64,000 nt of DNA, taken from contig NC_044916.1 in the NCBI RefSeq assembly GCF_003576645.1, positions 33,545,800 to 33,609,799 on the forward strand, given 5' to 3'. The notes under the pieces were generated by a model that saw only the letters and a list, made by a program, of their open reading frames with translations, ran no database searches and was not told where the DNA came from. This document shows positions 33,465 to 45,742 of this stretch, piece by piece. The stretch comes from Ipomoea triloba (Eukaryota; Streptophyta; Magnoliopsida; Solanales; Convolvulaceae). Every line of letters begins with the position of its first letter. Position 1 is the first letter of the stretch. Made by a program: the position numbers and the translations under genes.

Positions 33465-34465
33465 AAACAAGAATTATAGATTCATATAATTGTTTGTATC
33501 TAAACAAAATTTAAAAAAAAAGTTTTTAATTAGTCCATTTATCAATTATTTTTTATATTAATCGTTTTAATCTCTGATCTAACTCTTTAATTTGATGTTG
33601 CAATACACCTCCAATTTTTTTTTTCAAAAGTTAAAATTTTAATCATTGGAATAACTTAACTGCTAAAACCATGCGTATTTAAAAAAAGAATTGGTTATAT
33701 TTAATTTTATTCTAACAAAATATGTGTATATATATAGTATACTAAGTAATTGAAGTCTCCACTAATCATATTCAGAATTCAATAATTTACAGTATCAAAA
33801 TTATAATTATATGTAATTAACAAATTAAATAAATTACTTTGTCAACACTCAAAAAAATAAAAGCAAAAATATTTCAAAAACATTAACCACTGCAAGATTT
33901 GAGCTAAAATTTTACCAACACTATTTTTGAAATATTTATTATTCGTTTACAATGTAGTATATGTTCTATACTTCACCCATTGAAAAGGGTAATCTAGATG
34001 TCATCACACTACATTATAGTTGGTTTACTAACACTATAAATTAAAAATTAAAAATTAAAAAGTTAATTAATTAGAAAACAAATTTCAACACAACCTATAT
34101 AAAGTGAATTTTATTTAACAAATTCTTAGAACTAAAAATGGTACGTGCTGGCAAAACTAAGAAGAAGAAGAAGAAGGCACAATGTATAAGTCAAAAAATA
34201 ACTAATTATATCAACATAACTTTTAATTCTGATAATGACTTAACCATTAACTTTAATGGTGTTCAGGAAAAAATGAATGAAAATTTAAAATTATGTGTAT
34301 AAGAAAGAAAGTATAAGTGATTGATGTACGTAATTTATAACATAAACACAATTTTTGTTCCATTATAATTCTAACATTATAAACTTTTATTATATTTATT
34401 ATAAATTTTTATTATATTTAGTAGAAATTAAAGTTGTCAATTTAATCAATGAATATTAAAATGTA

Positions 34466-34552
<87 letters not shown>

Positions 34553-35383
34553 NNNNNNNNNNNNNNNNNNNNNNNNNNNNNNNNNNNNNNNNNNNNNNNN
34601 NNNNNNNNNNNNNNNNNNNNNNNNNNNNNNNNNNNNNNNNNNNNNNNNNNNNNNNNNNNNNNNNNNNNNNNNNNNNNNNNNNNNNNNNNNNNNNNNNNNN
34701 NNNNNNNNNNNNNNNNNNNNNNNNNNNNNNNNNNNNNNNNNNNNNNNNNNNNNNNNNNNNNNNNNNNNNNNNNNNNNNNNNNNNNNNNNNNNNNNNNNNN
34801 NNNNNNNNNNNNNNNNNNNNNNNNNNNNNNNNNNNNNNNNNNNNNNNNNNNNNNNNNNNNNNNNNNNNNNNNNNNNNNNNNNNNNNNNNNNNNNNNNNNN
34901 NNNNNNNNNNNNNNNNNNNNNNNNNNNNNNNNNNNNNNNNNNNNNNNNNNNNNNNNNNNNNNNNNNNNNNNNNNNNNNNNNNNNNNNNNNNNNNNNNNNN
35001 NNNNNNNNNNNNNNNNNNNNNNNNNNNNNNNNNNNNNNNNNNNNNNNNNNNNNNNNNNNNNNNNNNNNNNNNNNNNNNNNNNNNNNNNNNNNNNNNNNNN
35101 NNNNNNNNNNNNNNNNNNNNNNNNNNNNNNNNNNNNNNNNNNNNNNNNNNNNNNNNNNNNNNNNNNNNNNNNNNNNNNNNNNNNNNNNNNNNNNNNNNNN
35201 NNNNNNNNNNNNNNNNNNNNNNNNNNNNNNNNNNNNNNNNNNNNNNNNNNNNNNNNNNNNNNNNNNNNNNNNNNNNNNNNNNNNNNNNNNNNNNNNNNNN
35301 NNNNNNNNNNNNNNNNNNNNNNNNNNNNNNNNNNNNNNNNNNNNNNNNNNNNNNNNNNNNNNNNNNNNNNNNNNNNNNNNNNN

Positions 35384-35470
<87 letters not shown>

Positions 35471-35963
35471 CACCATGGATTTTCATATATTTATGTAAGA
35501 GATAAAAATGTATTAGTTCAATTAGATGAACTTGAGTAATTTAAATATAAGGTTAAGAGTTTGATATCTCTTAATGTATGGACCCAACAAAAAGAAAATA
35601 TATGTGAAGGGGATCAAAACTCAAAACTAACGTTAAGACAAATTATTCTTTATAGTTATGAAAATCTAGAGTCTGGATGTCCATGGCTATTAAGGGCTGA
35701 TAGCAACCTCCACCCATTCTTGTGCCTCACTTTCTTCTTTGACTTGATCAAATCTTAATACCATATTATCCTCTCAATTCTTAAAAAAAAAAAAAAAATT
35801 CCAGTTATCCATCCTAGGTTTTATAGACGAAAATAAAACAGTTAAATATCAAGTTGTATTTTAATTAATTTTATAAACAAATACTACTGTCTTTTTCATA
35901 AAAGAAATAATATATCTATCAAAAAATAATAATTAATAAATGAACTATAAGGAATTGTAGATA

Positions 35964-35994
<31 letters not shown>

Positions 35995-36286
35995 ATTTGA
36001 AAATAGCATATTTATCATAAATAAATGCTTTGTTAGATTATGTATAGTATGTAAGAAAGTTAAATGGTTTCTGGTATTTTCCTTTTTGAAAAATATGTTA
36101 GCCCTAATATAATTAATATTTACCCAATATGCTAATTATTTTTTCAAAAACGAAAAATAAAATATTATCAGATTTGAAAAAAAAAATATTTTGTACAATA
36201 TTAATACCATTTTTAAATTATTTAAGATGTTTACTTTTTAATTTTCATTTTTGACCTATTAATCAATTATTTGGGTTGTTGAGAGC
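33465..36286. other. Gene-free AT-rich DNA including the second N gap
   Basis: No gene is visible. The gap at 34553-35383 interrupts a (TA)n tract. ORFs that seem to cross it are only (TA)n and N. Confidence 0.6.
34471..35467. repeat. (TA)n tract interrupted by an 831-N gap
   Basis: (TA)n runs at 34471-34552 and 35384-35467 bound N from 34553 to 35383. The assembly evidently broke inside a long dinucleotide repeat, so the true length is unknown. Confidence 0.95.
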
Positions 36287-36295
36287 GATTAATTA

Positions 36296-36691
36296 GAATT
36301 TATTACCGAAATGGTCCATTGACTATTGTGAAATTATCAATTTGATCTTCGACATATTTTCATGCCCAATTAAGTCCTCAACTTTGAAAATTTTAATCAT
36401 TTTGGTACTCCGTCTATTTTACCATTTAATATTAGTTAAATTCGGATCAAATTGGTAATTTTAATATAGTCAAGGAACCATTTTAGTCAAAAATTAATTA
36501 CTGAAATGGTCCATTGACTATAGCAAAATTATCAATTTGGTCCCGATTTAACAGATATTTAACACCAAAATAAACAAAGAACTTAATTGATTAAATTTTT
36601 CAAAGATGAATACTTAATTGGACAAGAAAAATTATCGAGGGTCAAATTGATAATTTTACAATAGTCAAGAGACCATTTCGGTAATAAATTC
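36296..36691. mobile_element. Mutator-type MITE, 396 bp, 9-bp TSD
   Basis: The ends GAATTTATTACCGAAATGGT and CCATTTCGGTAATAAATTC are inverted. They are flanked by identical 9-bp GATTAATTA at 36287-36295 and 36692-36700. The inverted arms run for about 50 bp (ACTATTGTGAAATTATCAAT against ATTGATAATTTTACAATAGT), and a further copy of the arm lies in the middle near 36470-36540. The 9-bp duplication and long arms fit Mutator-like elements. Confidence 0.88.
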
Positions 36692-36700
36692 GATTAATTA

Positions 36701-37500
36701 TACTATTATGGTTGGCAAACAGACACGAGACACCGGCATTTACGGGAGTAATGTTTATAATGCACACGGCTTCGAATTTGCACAAAAAATAAGGAACCTT
36801 CTGGACCCTCACCCCATTCTATTCTTTTCCTTTCCTTCCCACTTTGTCTTGACAACTAAAATTTCTTCTTTCCACTCCATTCTTTCTTTTAAAAAAAAAT
36901 ACGGAGTAATAAATAATAAATAAATAAAATTGCATTCATGGGGTCCACTTTTCCTCTCCTGCATTCTCCGCCCTCCATCACCAATCACATCAAAATTTGT
37001 GATAATCGTATTTTATATCACAAAACGAGGCCACCATGTGGGCCCGCTTAATTTAAGATAATATCCATTTTGTAATAATAACATTGCTAAGAGTAATTAT
37101 AAAAAATGAAAAAGAAAACAGTAAAGAATTTGTATTTTAAATAATTTTAGTCAAGTTAATAAAACAGTTAACATGGTAACTACAAGATAAGATGTAACAA
37201 CTTCATCTTAAAGTATTATTGTAAATCACAGAAGTTGGCATTTTGATATCTTATTATGATTTTTTTTTTTTTTTGTGATAGCCTATTTCCATATCTCTTT
37301 TTAAACATAGAAGTTATAGAATTGTTGAGGATTAATTTTTATTAGGTATTATAAATAAATTAAGGAGTATAAAACATACATGTATCTTCTGGATGGTTTG
37401 GACCGTCGGATCACAATTTCTCTTAGAGATGACCTATGACAGCCACGTGTCTCCGCACACGTCGCTCCGTTATTGTCCCTGTACGTTTCTCTCTTTCTTT
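36701..37500. other. Upstream region of the SKP2A-like gene
   Basis: No ORF is convincing. From about 37480 the sequence becomes CT-rich (TTCTTCTTCTTCTTCTTC at 37530-37547), typical of a plant 5' UTR. Confidence 0.5.
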
Positions 37501-37989
37501 AAACTCTCTTCCCCGTCGTTTACACTCTTCTTCTTCTTCTTCTTCTTCAGAATCCAGTTGCACATTTCGAGAAACAATCAAAAACTCAAGTAAAGGTAAC
37601 CCATCTTCCCAAAATTCGAGAATTGGTGAAATACGTATTGGTGTGGGGTATGTTACCTTCGCCTTTCATAATCAGTTTCTGTTGTTCGGATAATAGCTGA
37701 TGGTTTGTCTGTACTTGTTCGTCTGTTATCTATTTTGCGTTGATTACCAGCACAAGTGGTTGTATTCACAAAGACCCTTTTTTGCATAGTTAAATTTAGA
37801 TGTAGGAGCACTGTAATAGGTGAAGCCTAAAGCTTATCTCTTTTTGTGGTTCTCTGTGTAACTTTACTTTCTATCTCTTCTCCTTTGTGATTGACAGCGA
37901 TAAGAGATTATCTTTGTTGGGATTTCTATATAAGGAAGGATTACGGGGCTGTGGTTTGAGAGGAAGGAAAGAAAATCAGGTTTTGAGTG

Positions 37990-40671
37990 ATGGGGGTTGA
38001 GGACTTGTGCTTTGACAAGTTGATGGTTAGCAATAGCTGTAGGGGGATTGGGGGTGGAGGGGTTATGATCAAGGAGTGGAAGGACATACCAATGGAGCTG
38101 CTGTTGAGGATTGTCTCTCTGGTGGATGATCGGACGGTTATTGTGGCTTCTGGAGTTTGCTGTGGCTGGAGAGATGCCATTTCTTGGGGTCTCACCCAAC
38201 TTTCCCTTTCTTGGTATAATTCCTTCCTCCTTTTCTTTGTTACTCTATTCTGTTTCTATTTTATTTTCAAGGTCCTTTTTTTTTTTGGTATTTTTTGTTG
38301 TTTAAACCTGCCTAATAATTAGATTTTTTTTTTTTGGGCTATTTGATTGTTTTTTAACCATTTGGTGGCATGGAAGCTCTGAAGCAGGGATGTTCATCAT
38401 TGTATTTTATTTTGAAGAATTATAATACTTGGATATATCAGTCCTGAAAAGGGTTCTCAGTGCTTGTGTAGTTGTGTGTTTTGTGGGTGAGATTATGCAT
38501 TTTCTTAAATTTGTGCTTCTTCTGAACAGTGAGGTTTGATCAAATGATCAGCTTGATTTAGAAGTCCAAACTGTTTTAAATGTTTTTCTCATGTGATGCA
38601 TTTAGGCCATTCAAATTTGTATCTGATTCATTTGACATGGTGAGTTTCAAAGTAGCAAATATGGTGATTTCATTATACATAAAGCATGACACATTTGATT
38701 CATAGATCATAGAAGAGTTCTCTGTTTCTGATTCATTTATGTTATTGCTCTTTCACTTCTCTTGTCTTCTATTTTTGTCCTCGCATATGTTTCCCTTTTC
38801 TAACGTGATGTAGAATTGAAATTTGATTTGATAATTGTGTGATTAAAGATTATGGTGTCTGGATGCTAGTAGAAAGCTAGAGTTTAGAAAAACAAAAAGT
38901 ATGTACTGATATTTGTTTTTTTGACCAATTCTAATTTCCAAAAAAAAAAGGGTACTTGTTTGGAAAATACCTCAGCGTTGTTGTAAATATATTCATACAT
39001 ACACTCCGGTGTGGATAAAATGGTGTATTTTTCTTCATTACCTTAGCTAGGTTTGAACATGATTTTGTTAACAGGTGCAAGAAAAACATGAACAATTTGG
39101 TTTTATCGCTTGTGTGCAAGTTCACAAAGCTGAGGGTTCTTATTCTGCGACAGAGTTTACCACAACTTCAGGATAACGCTGTTGAGGCAATTGCAAATCG
39201 CTGTCATGAACTACAAGAGCTAGATCTTAGCAAGAGCTTTAAGCTGACTGACCGCTCTCTATATGCTTTGGCCCATGGTTGTCCAAACCTCAAGAAGCTA
39301 AACATAAGTGGGTGCACGGCTTTCAGTGATAATGGAATTGCATATGTTTCTGAGCACTGCAGGAAACTGGAAGTCTTTAATCTCTGTGGGTGTGTTAAAG
39401 GAGCAACTGATAAGGCATTAAAGGTAGGTATAGTAACTGTGTTTTGAAGTTTCATCCTTAACTAACTGCATATGATGAGTCTTTTAAATGTGACGTGACA
39501 ACTAATTTCAGGCTATTGGATACTACTGCAACCGCTTGCAGTCAGTAACTCTGGGGTGGTGTGAGAAAGTCGGTGATGAAGGCGTGATGAGTTTGGCTTA
39601 TGGTTGCCCTGATCTGAGAGCCCTCGACTTGTGTGGCTGTGTTCTTATAACAGGTATTCATTGTGTTTAGTGCGAAGAAGACACTAGTTCTTTTAATTGC
39701 TTCTCCATGATCAGGGTATACCTTAACAGTGTGCCATATGGGTATAGCTGTGGGTATTTTCTTGATCTTTCTGCAATATGCCAAGTTTTGAGCCCCTTAC
39801 AATGCAGCTGCTTATTACTTTTTTGTTTTTTTGAATGGCGAGGGAAACCCCACAACCCTTTTGGGTGGTAGGTAAACCCCACCTTATGACCCTAGCCGGC
39901 AAAGGATCACAAAGAAGTAAACCAGGTGGTAGGTAAACCCCGCCTTATGACCCTAGCCGGCAAAGGATCACAAGGAAGTAAACCAGGTGGTAGGTAAACC
40001 CCGCCTTATGACCCTAGCCGGCAAAGGATCACAAGGAAGTAAACCAGATCCATAGCTGACTGCCTGACTGGCTTAAAAGTTAAAACAAGGGGCAATTGTA
40101 GTTACAAGTGGATTTCTTGCCATCTTGGCTGGGGTTACCCCTAGCTGCTTATTACTTGTTCATGGTTATGGTTGTTCTTAAGTAGTCACGCACAACCTGT
40201 ATATGTGCATTGATTCTGCATTGTTTTTCAGTGACCGACCTGTGTTGAAAGGTTTGTTGCATTACTGATATATGTGTTGTATGCATGGGCACAGACGAGA
40301 GCGTAATTGCGTTGGCAAACAACTGTCCTCACCTGAGATCCCTTGGGCTGTACTACTGCCAGAACATAACAGATAGGGCGATGTACTCTCTGGCTCAAAG
40401 TCGAGCAAAAAAGCACAAGCACGAGATTTGGCAATCCATGAAGAAGAGCAGATACGAGGAGGAAGGGCTTATGAATCTGAACATCAGCCAGTGCACAGCC
40501 CTCACCCCTCCGGCTGTTCAGGCAGTTTGCGACTCCTTCCCTGCTCTCCATACTTGCCCGGGCCGCCATTCCCTCATCATAAGCGGTTGTCTCAGCCTGA
40601 CATCAGTGCATTGCGCGTGCGCACTGCAAGCACACCGTGCACACACTGCAGTGCCTCATACGGCTCATTAA
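37990..40671 (+). CDS. SKP2A: F-box/LRR protein, SKP2A-like, 363 aa
   Basis: Four exons, 37990-38213, 39075-39423, 39512-39653 and 40295-40671, join in phase with GT/AG borders. The F-box lies at about residues 29-75 (KEWKDIPMELLLRIVSLVDD), followed by Cys-containing leucine-rich repeats such as LQELDLSKSFKLTDRSLYAL, LKKLNISGCTAFSDNGIAYV and LRALDLCGCVLIT. The end, CPGRHSLIISGCL to HCACALQAHRAHT, matches SKP2A/SKP2B. In Arabidopsis SKP2A is the adaptor of an SCF ubiquitin ligase that targets cell-cycle factors and binds auxin. A 5' UTR intron is likely, with donor AAAG/GTAACC near 37594 and acceptor TTGACAG near 37897. Intron 3 carries a SINE. Confidence 0.93.
39821..40142 (-). mobile_element. 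SINE-like retroelement in SKP2A intron 3, 15-bp TSD
   Basis: Flanks AGCTGCTTATTACTT at 39806-39820 and 40143-40157 are identical. On the minus strand the element starts AGGGGTAACCCCAGCC and ends with an A-rich tail (seen as TTTTGTTTTTTTG on plus). It is about 320 bp and non-coding. Three tandem 61-bp units lie inside. I find no clear A or B box, so the SINE label rests on tail and duplication. Confidence 0.75.
39865..40047 (+). repeat. 61-bp tandem repeat, three copies
   Basis: Units start GTGGTAGGTAAACCCC at 39865, 39926 and 39987 and differ by only a few bases. They contain CCTTATGACCCTAGCCGG and CAAAGGATCACAA. Confidence 0.9.
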
Positions 40672-40910
40672 GTCTTGTATTATCCTCGAGAGATGGCAAT
40701 ACCAGTCTCTCTCTCTCTCTGGTTTCAGAGTGTAAGATGTTGTATATATTATCTCTCTCTTGTTGTGTGAACGACTCAGGCTTTTGCAATTTGCAGTGTT
40801 GTACCTTTTGGACTGAGTGAGACTGCTAGCAGAAGGTGGTTATGTTAATGGACTTTGATGCTACTAATGATGCATGTTTTTATGGTCTTATTTTATGGCA
40901 CTTGCAGCAA

Positions 40911-41022
40911 CTTTTTTTTTTTTTTTTTTTCAGTTAATGTTTCAGAGTTTCAAACACAAGGAAGGTNTTTTTTTTTTTTTTTTTTTCAGTTAATGTTTCA
41001 GAGTTTCAAACACAAGGAAGGT
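40911..41022. repeat. 55-bp direct duplication around a single N
   Basis: A T run followed by CAGTTAATGTTTCAGAGTTT and CAAACACAAGGAAGGT occurs just before and just after N 40967. As at 12830, this looks like an unmerged contig overlap. It lies in the SKP2A 3' UTR region. Confidence 0.85.
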
Positions 41023-41194
41023 CTCTCTCTCTGTCTCTCTGTCTCTCATTCTAATTACAAGATAGATGTTGTTTAATGTACACAAATGTTATCACCAAGC
41101 CGTCCAAATTACAACTTTTCCAAGGAGGATGAAACTTTCAATTCTGAAATAAGAAAGATTGAAAGGAAACATTTTGGGAAGAATTTTTGAGCTA

Positions 41195-43066
41195 TCACCT
41201 GCCCTTGTACACAATTTCTTCATCGTCCACATCAAAAGCTGGGTTGCACAGACATCTGAACAATCTACCAATGCCCTGTCATTTGATCAAACAAGATTAA
41301 GGCATTAATAATTTCTTTTTATTTGGTGTAAATCCTGATTAGCTAGTAATTACACAGTGCGATATACACCTGCGTGACTAGGGGAGTTCGGTAATTGAGA
41401 GGAGTAGGTGATGATGAATCTTCTTCATCGTCACTGCTATCAGAACTACTGCTCTCATCTGCTGCATACTTATCAGCCATACTTTTCTTTTTAGATGTTC
41501 CCGCACTCTGCGCAAGCTTTTCCCTCTGCAAATGCATGTCAAATTTATGTTTGAAAGTGCAGGTTTGTTAGTCAGTTAGTTAGTTAGTTAGTTGTACCTG
41601 AAATATCTTTCCCAGTATTTTTAAGGCAACTGCACGTTTCTTCAGCTCTTCTCTCCTTGTGTTGCTCTCTTGCAGGACCTGCAAAAAGTAGTAAGTCTGA
41701 TCATATCTGCCATTATGGAAATGAGGAAGCTAGGGCTTGAAATTTACCATTTGGCAGACATGTAAAAGAGTGACTTCAATGTCTACTACATTCATTTTCC
41801 ACAATGAACTCATAAGTGCATCCTTGTTTAACCTCAAATGTGATTCCACATCATTTTCAGGCCCACTCCCATCCATCTTGAATTGGCGACGAACATCTTC
41901 TTGAAGTTGCAACAATTGAAATGCACCTAAAAACCAGTTCAGTTCAGTTCACATCACACTCACTCATGAGCTTTACAGAAAGTAAGTTTGTTTGTTTTTG
42001 GAAGGGGGGCAGGCATATGCATATATGAATGCTAGTGTAGTGTACCCTTAGCTGCAGTAAGTTGTGATTTCCAGAAATGTCCTTTGTTTCTCACCCACTC
42101 TGCCAAAAATGGCACTCCTAAGTAAACCACTTTTTTCCCCAGCTCTTGTGCTGCCTGCCTTGTGTATATATATCCAATGGTGTTCAAGATATCAGCACCA
42201 CAAGCTGTAAATATCATAATCATGCCATGAAAAGGAGGCATCATCCATATCATATCGTTAAACAAGATATATAATAAAGGCATATACAATATACTACATT
42301 CTTTATATGCCTGCCTACTATCCATCCATCAGATATGCCAAATTACATGCTTTTCTGTGGTGTTCATCTTCAAGCATAGAATGGCATGGTATGTATATGT
42401 TTGTAAAGCAATCTGAATCTGAACCTGAATGGAATATCTCAGCAAACCCCCATTAATTTCTTTAGATCTTAAAAGCATATTTAGTTGACACTAGAAAGGC
42501 AGTAAGTATACTTCATGCTAAACCCAAAGGTGTTTGTTCAGATAGCAAACCATAAGCAAATAGTGCTGATTTTAAACAAGATCAGAAGAAAGCATGATGG
42601 AATTGATCTGATGGCTAACCTGCGTGTGAAAGTCGTTCTGCTTCAGATTCAGCATGTTGTATGAAGCCTATTTTGTCACCTCGCACATACTGCTGAAGAA
42701 AACCTTTCAATATTGTAGCAAGGTTTTGTTCTCTTTCCTTCTGGACAGCCTTCATTACATAAAAAAAATACTCTAAAAACGTTAGCAACCTAAACACTAC
42801 TCTGTATGTTTATTTTAGCCTGGCTTTTAATTACCCTTTCAGATAAACAGCATGCAAATGTATTCATTCAATTTCAGACACTTGCCTTGAGCCTGCCATG
42901 AACTTTATCAGGGTTGTCCACTAAATCAGATGATGCCATTGATGCAACCGCCAGATGTCCTATATAGTCTTCAAACAGTTCACTTCCGAAGAGAAGAGCA
43001 AAAACAGCAGTTGGATCAAGCATTGTTTCCCTGGGAAAAAAGAAACAACATATTAAAACAGCCTTG

Positions 43067-43116
<50 letters not shown>

Positions 43117-43988
43117 TATGGTCATATATTTGTCATGTAAAACATTAGACAAAGACTCATGAAGACAGGATTATTACAGTTTGGTTTAATTTTGTGCCAT
43201 TTGTAGGCCGGCCTAAGCTATGATGCAAAATTAAGCAGCTCTGAAAAACTTACATGGAAACACAAGACTTGCCATTTCGATCATATGCCTCTCGTTGCAC
43301 CGGATCACTCAAAACCTGATAAGCTTCCCCCAAAATCTGTTAAAGACATAACCTATATTTGCTCAGAAACGGATCGGAGCAAATCCAACCTATATTTACT
43401 ACAGCTTTATTATTCTAATGCCAATTTAATTTCCAAAAAGGTTATAGATGGACTACTTCAATTCTTCCTCACATAGCAATGAGTAAAAGAAATCATACCA
43501 GGAAAGCAAACAAACAAATAAACATTTTTTTACAAGCTAGGGTGAAGAATCAGAGAGAGAACATGCCTGAAATCTTTGAGCAGCTTGAGGATCATTGGGA
43601 TTTTTATCAGGATGAACTTGCCTTGCCTGTACCATTCAAATAAAAGAAAACCCACTAATCTTCATGATGCTAGCTAGCTAGCTTATCCAACATAACTCAT
43701 TCTTTATATACATATTATATATGCACAAATTAAAGCAAGCATCAATGGTACAATACACAAAATTAAAGATTCAAAAGTAGTTGAGAGTTGAGCAAAATAA
43801 GAAACATTTAGGAATTAAAACAAACACAAAACATGCTGTTAATCTCGATCAAGCCGGCCATTAAATAAGGAAAATGCAGTGGCAAATTAAACCGCAACTA
43901 CCTTAAGGTAGTAAGCCTTGCGAATCTCCTCCTCAGAAGCTGAAGGGCTAACGCAAAGAATATCGTAATACTCAGTTTCTTTCACCAT
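41195..43988 (-). CDS. DnaJ (Hsp40) co-chaperone with DnaJ-X domain, DnaJ10-like, 386 aa
   Basis: Ten exons on minus: 43988-43902, 43626-43567, 43336-43254, 43030-42886, 42749-42620, 42204-42046, 41926-41748, 41678-41598, 41525-41370 and 41275-41195. Phases agree throughout. The J domain starts at residue 4 ([20 protein letters not shown]), has HPD at residues 34-36 in [12 protein letters not shown], and ends in [16 protein letters not shown] DnaJ-X region follows ([43 protein letters not shown]). The tail has an acidic Ser-rich stretch and ends [17 protein letters not shown]. This order fits Arabidopsis chaperone dnaJ 10. It would stimulate Hsp70 ATPase. Introns 2 and 4 use GC donors (TTTCAG/GCATGT and CTCAAG/GCAAGT). 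Confidence 0.92.
43068..43115. repeat. (ATA)n microsatellite
   Basis: About 16 perfect ATA units in intron 3 of the DnaJ10-like gene. Confidence 0.95.
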
Positions 43989-44226
43989 TGTTTGGTTTGG
44001 TGTGCTAACTAAAAGACCAAATCCTCCTGAGACTTGAATTAAAGCAATGTGAAGCAAGAAAGGATCGGAGTAGAATTAATATGATCAGATTAAGAAAATG
44101 AAAAGCACAAGGGATTATTTGGTTCGATAGATGAGAGGAAAAAAGAAGTGCATGTGGGGAAGATGCAATGGCAAAGTTAATGTGAAGATCAGAGAACTTC
44201 AATCCAATCCCCCACGAGAAGGGCAT

Positions 44227-44528
44227 GCCTTTCCAGTTCTTAGCAACTATAAACTAATACTTTACAATGCCTTTTTCGCGGGTGAAAAACAGTATAAAAA
44301 CTCCCACTTTGTGTGGTTTATCATTATCATTTATGTGTGGTCCGTCCTCACTGCTCTGTATATATTATGATTTTATGACGCTTTTCCACTTCTTACACTT
44401 ATAAGAAGAAAAGTAAAGGGACTCGTTTGGCCCTACTACACTACTATGTTATGCCGTGTGTTTTTTTTTTTTTTCTTCTTTTTGTTGCAATTTTATTCTG
44501 TGTTATTTTTATCAATAATTTAATAATT
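44227..44528. other. Upstream flank of the DnaJ10-like gene
   Basis: AT-rich with a T run near 44461. No gene is visible. It would include the distal promoter of the gene starting at 43988. Confidence 0.45.
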
Positions 44529-44705
44529 GGGTAACACTTGTGTGAGACCGTTTCACCAATCTCAATTCATTAGACAGGTCGAATATTTTATTAATGAGTT
44601 AAATCATTGCTTAATGGGTTGGATATTTGACAAATGAGGTCAAATATCCGACCCGTCTCACGGATTGATCTCAATTCATTAGACGGTCTCACGCAAGTTT
44701 TTGCC
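44529..44705. mobile_element. MITE of the GTGAGACCGTCTCAC family, 177 bp
   Basis: The ends GGGTAACACTTGTGTGAGAC and GTCTCACGCAAGTTTTTGCC are inverted. The interior repeats TGGATATTTGACAAATGAGG-type words in both orientations. Flanking TTTAATAATT and TTAATTAATT could be a decayed target duplication. Confidence 0.7.
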
Positions 44706-44949
44706 TTAATTAATTTGGTTTAATTTATTTACTTTAGCACATCTGTTATAAAATTATCAATTATATGTCATTTTAGACCGATTCGTACAAATCAATTACT
44801 AACTCACCACTAATACAATAATATAAAAACATCTCCAATTGTATTTTGGCGTTCTAAATACTATGAATATAAAAGATTAGTATGAACAGTGTTCAAGACA
44901 TAACGAAACCCAATAATCCAATCACCTTGTGAGCTATATATGAATAACC

Positions 44950-45085
44950 AACCTCTCTTAAGCAGGCTCCCCCTTAGAGCTACCATCTGCATTAATCTTC
45001 ACAAAACCTTCATTGGGTTTCAACCAAGGATTCATGCTTCAGCCTTGTCCGGAACTCCTTACCAAGTTTCTCTTGTTTTAAAAAT
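44950..45085 (-). pseudogene. LINE RNase H-like fragment
   Basis: The minus strand reads PWLKPNEGFVKINADGSSKG then EPA and a stop. W.P..G..KIN.DGS..G is the start of the RNase H-like (RVT_3) domain of plant LINEs. Only this piece is left. Confidence 0.6.
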
Positions 45086-45134
45086 ATACAGTTTATGTGA
45101 CAATCAGTCTTGGTCTCTTGGATCAAGTCAATAA

Positions 45135-45742
45135 TGGCATGACAATGATGACATTAGGAGACTAAGATAAAATTGATAGAATGGGCCAAATTTATGTGTA
45201 TTAACTTGAAATTGAAGGTGCATAAAGTTAACCCTAATCCCCAATCCACAATATTGCAATTGCTATCTATGGGCTCTCAAGTTACATTCTACCTCTAAGT
45301 TTGGAATGAGAGAAAAGAAATTAATATTCATCTCAATCAATGAATATTTTTTAAGTGATGCGTATTCCAAAAATATACAATCATATCTCTTCTTGTTATA
45401 GTATATACAAATACAAATTTAATATACTACGTATTTGGTATTATGTAATTTAATAAATCTAAAGAATTTGATATTAATGGAATTTAACAAATTAGTACAA
45501 TAATAGATAAGGGAAAGAGGGAAATATATATATTTTTTAAATTATAAAGTATCAAAATTATCCTTTAACTCATTTTCAAAATTATCCTTGTGTAAGTAAG
45601 GTAGTAATCAGTGCATTTAGTGCCGCCATCCCTCCCCCTTTAAGCTTCAACAAGATGTGTAGTGTTATGATGATAAAGGAAGGAAGAAAAACACAGACAT
45701 ACATCAACGTAATTTAAAGCCTTACTCTATTTTCAAATCAAA
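45135..45742. other. AT-rich spacer before the helicase gene 3' end
   Basis: No gene is visible. The right part probably contains the helicase 3' UTR (minus strand). Confidence 0.5.

Noticed and set aside
34442..35486. Minus-strand ORFs of more than 330 codons
   Set aside because: They consist of (TA)n translation (YIYIYI) and N.
39865..40047. Regular 61-bp repeats resembling a CRISPR array
   Set aside because: The units are contiguous without unique spacers, in a plant intron and inside a retroelement.
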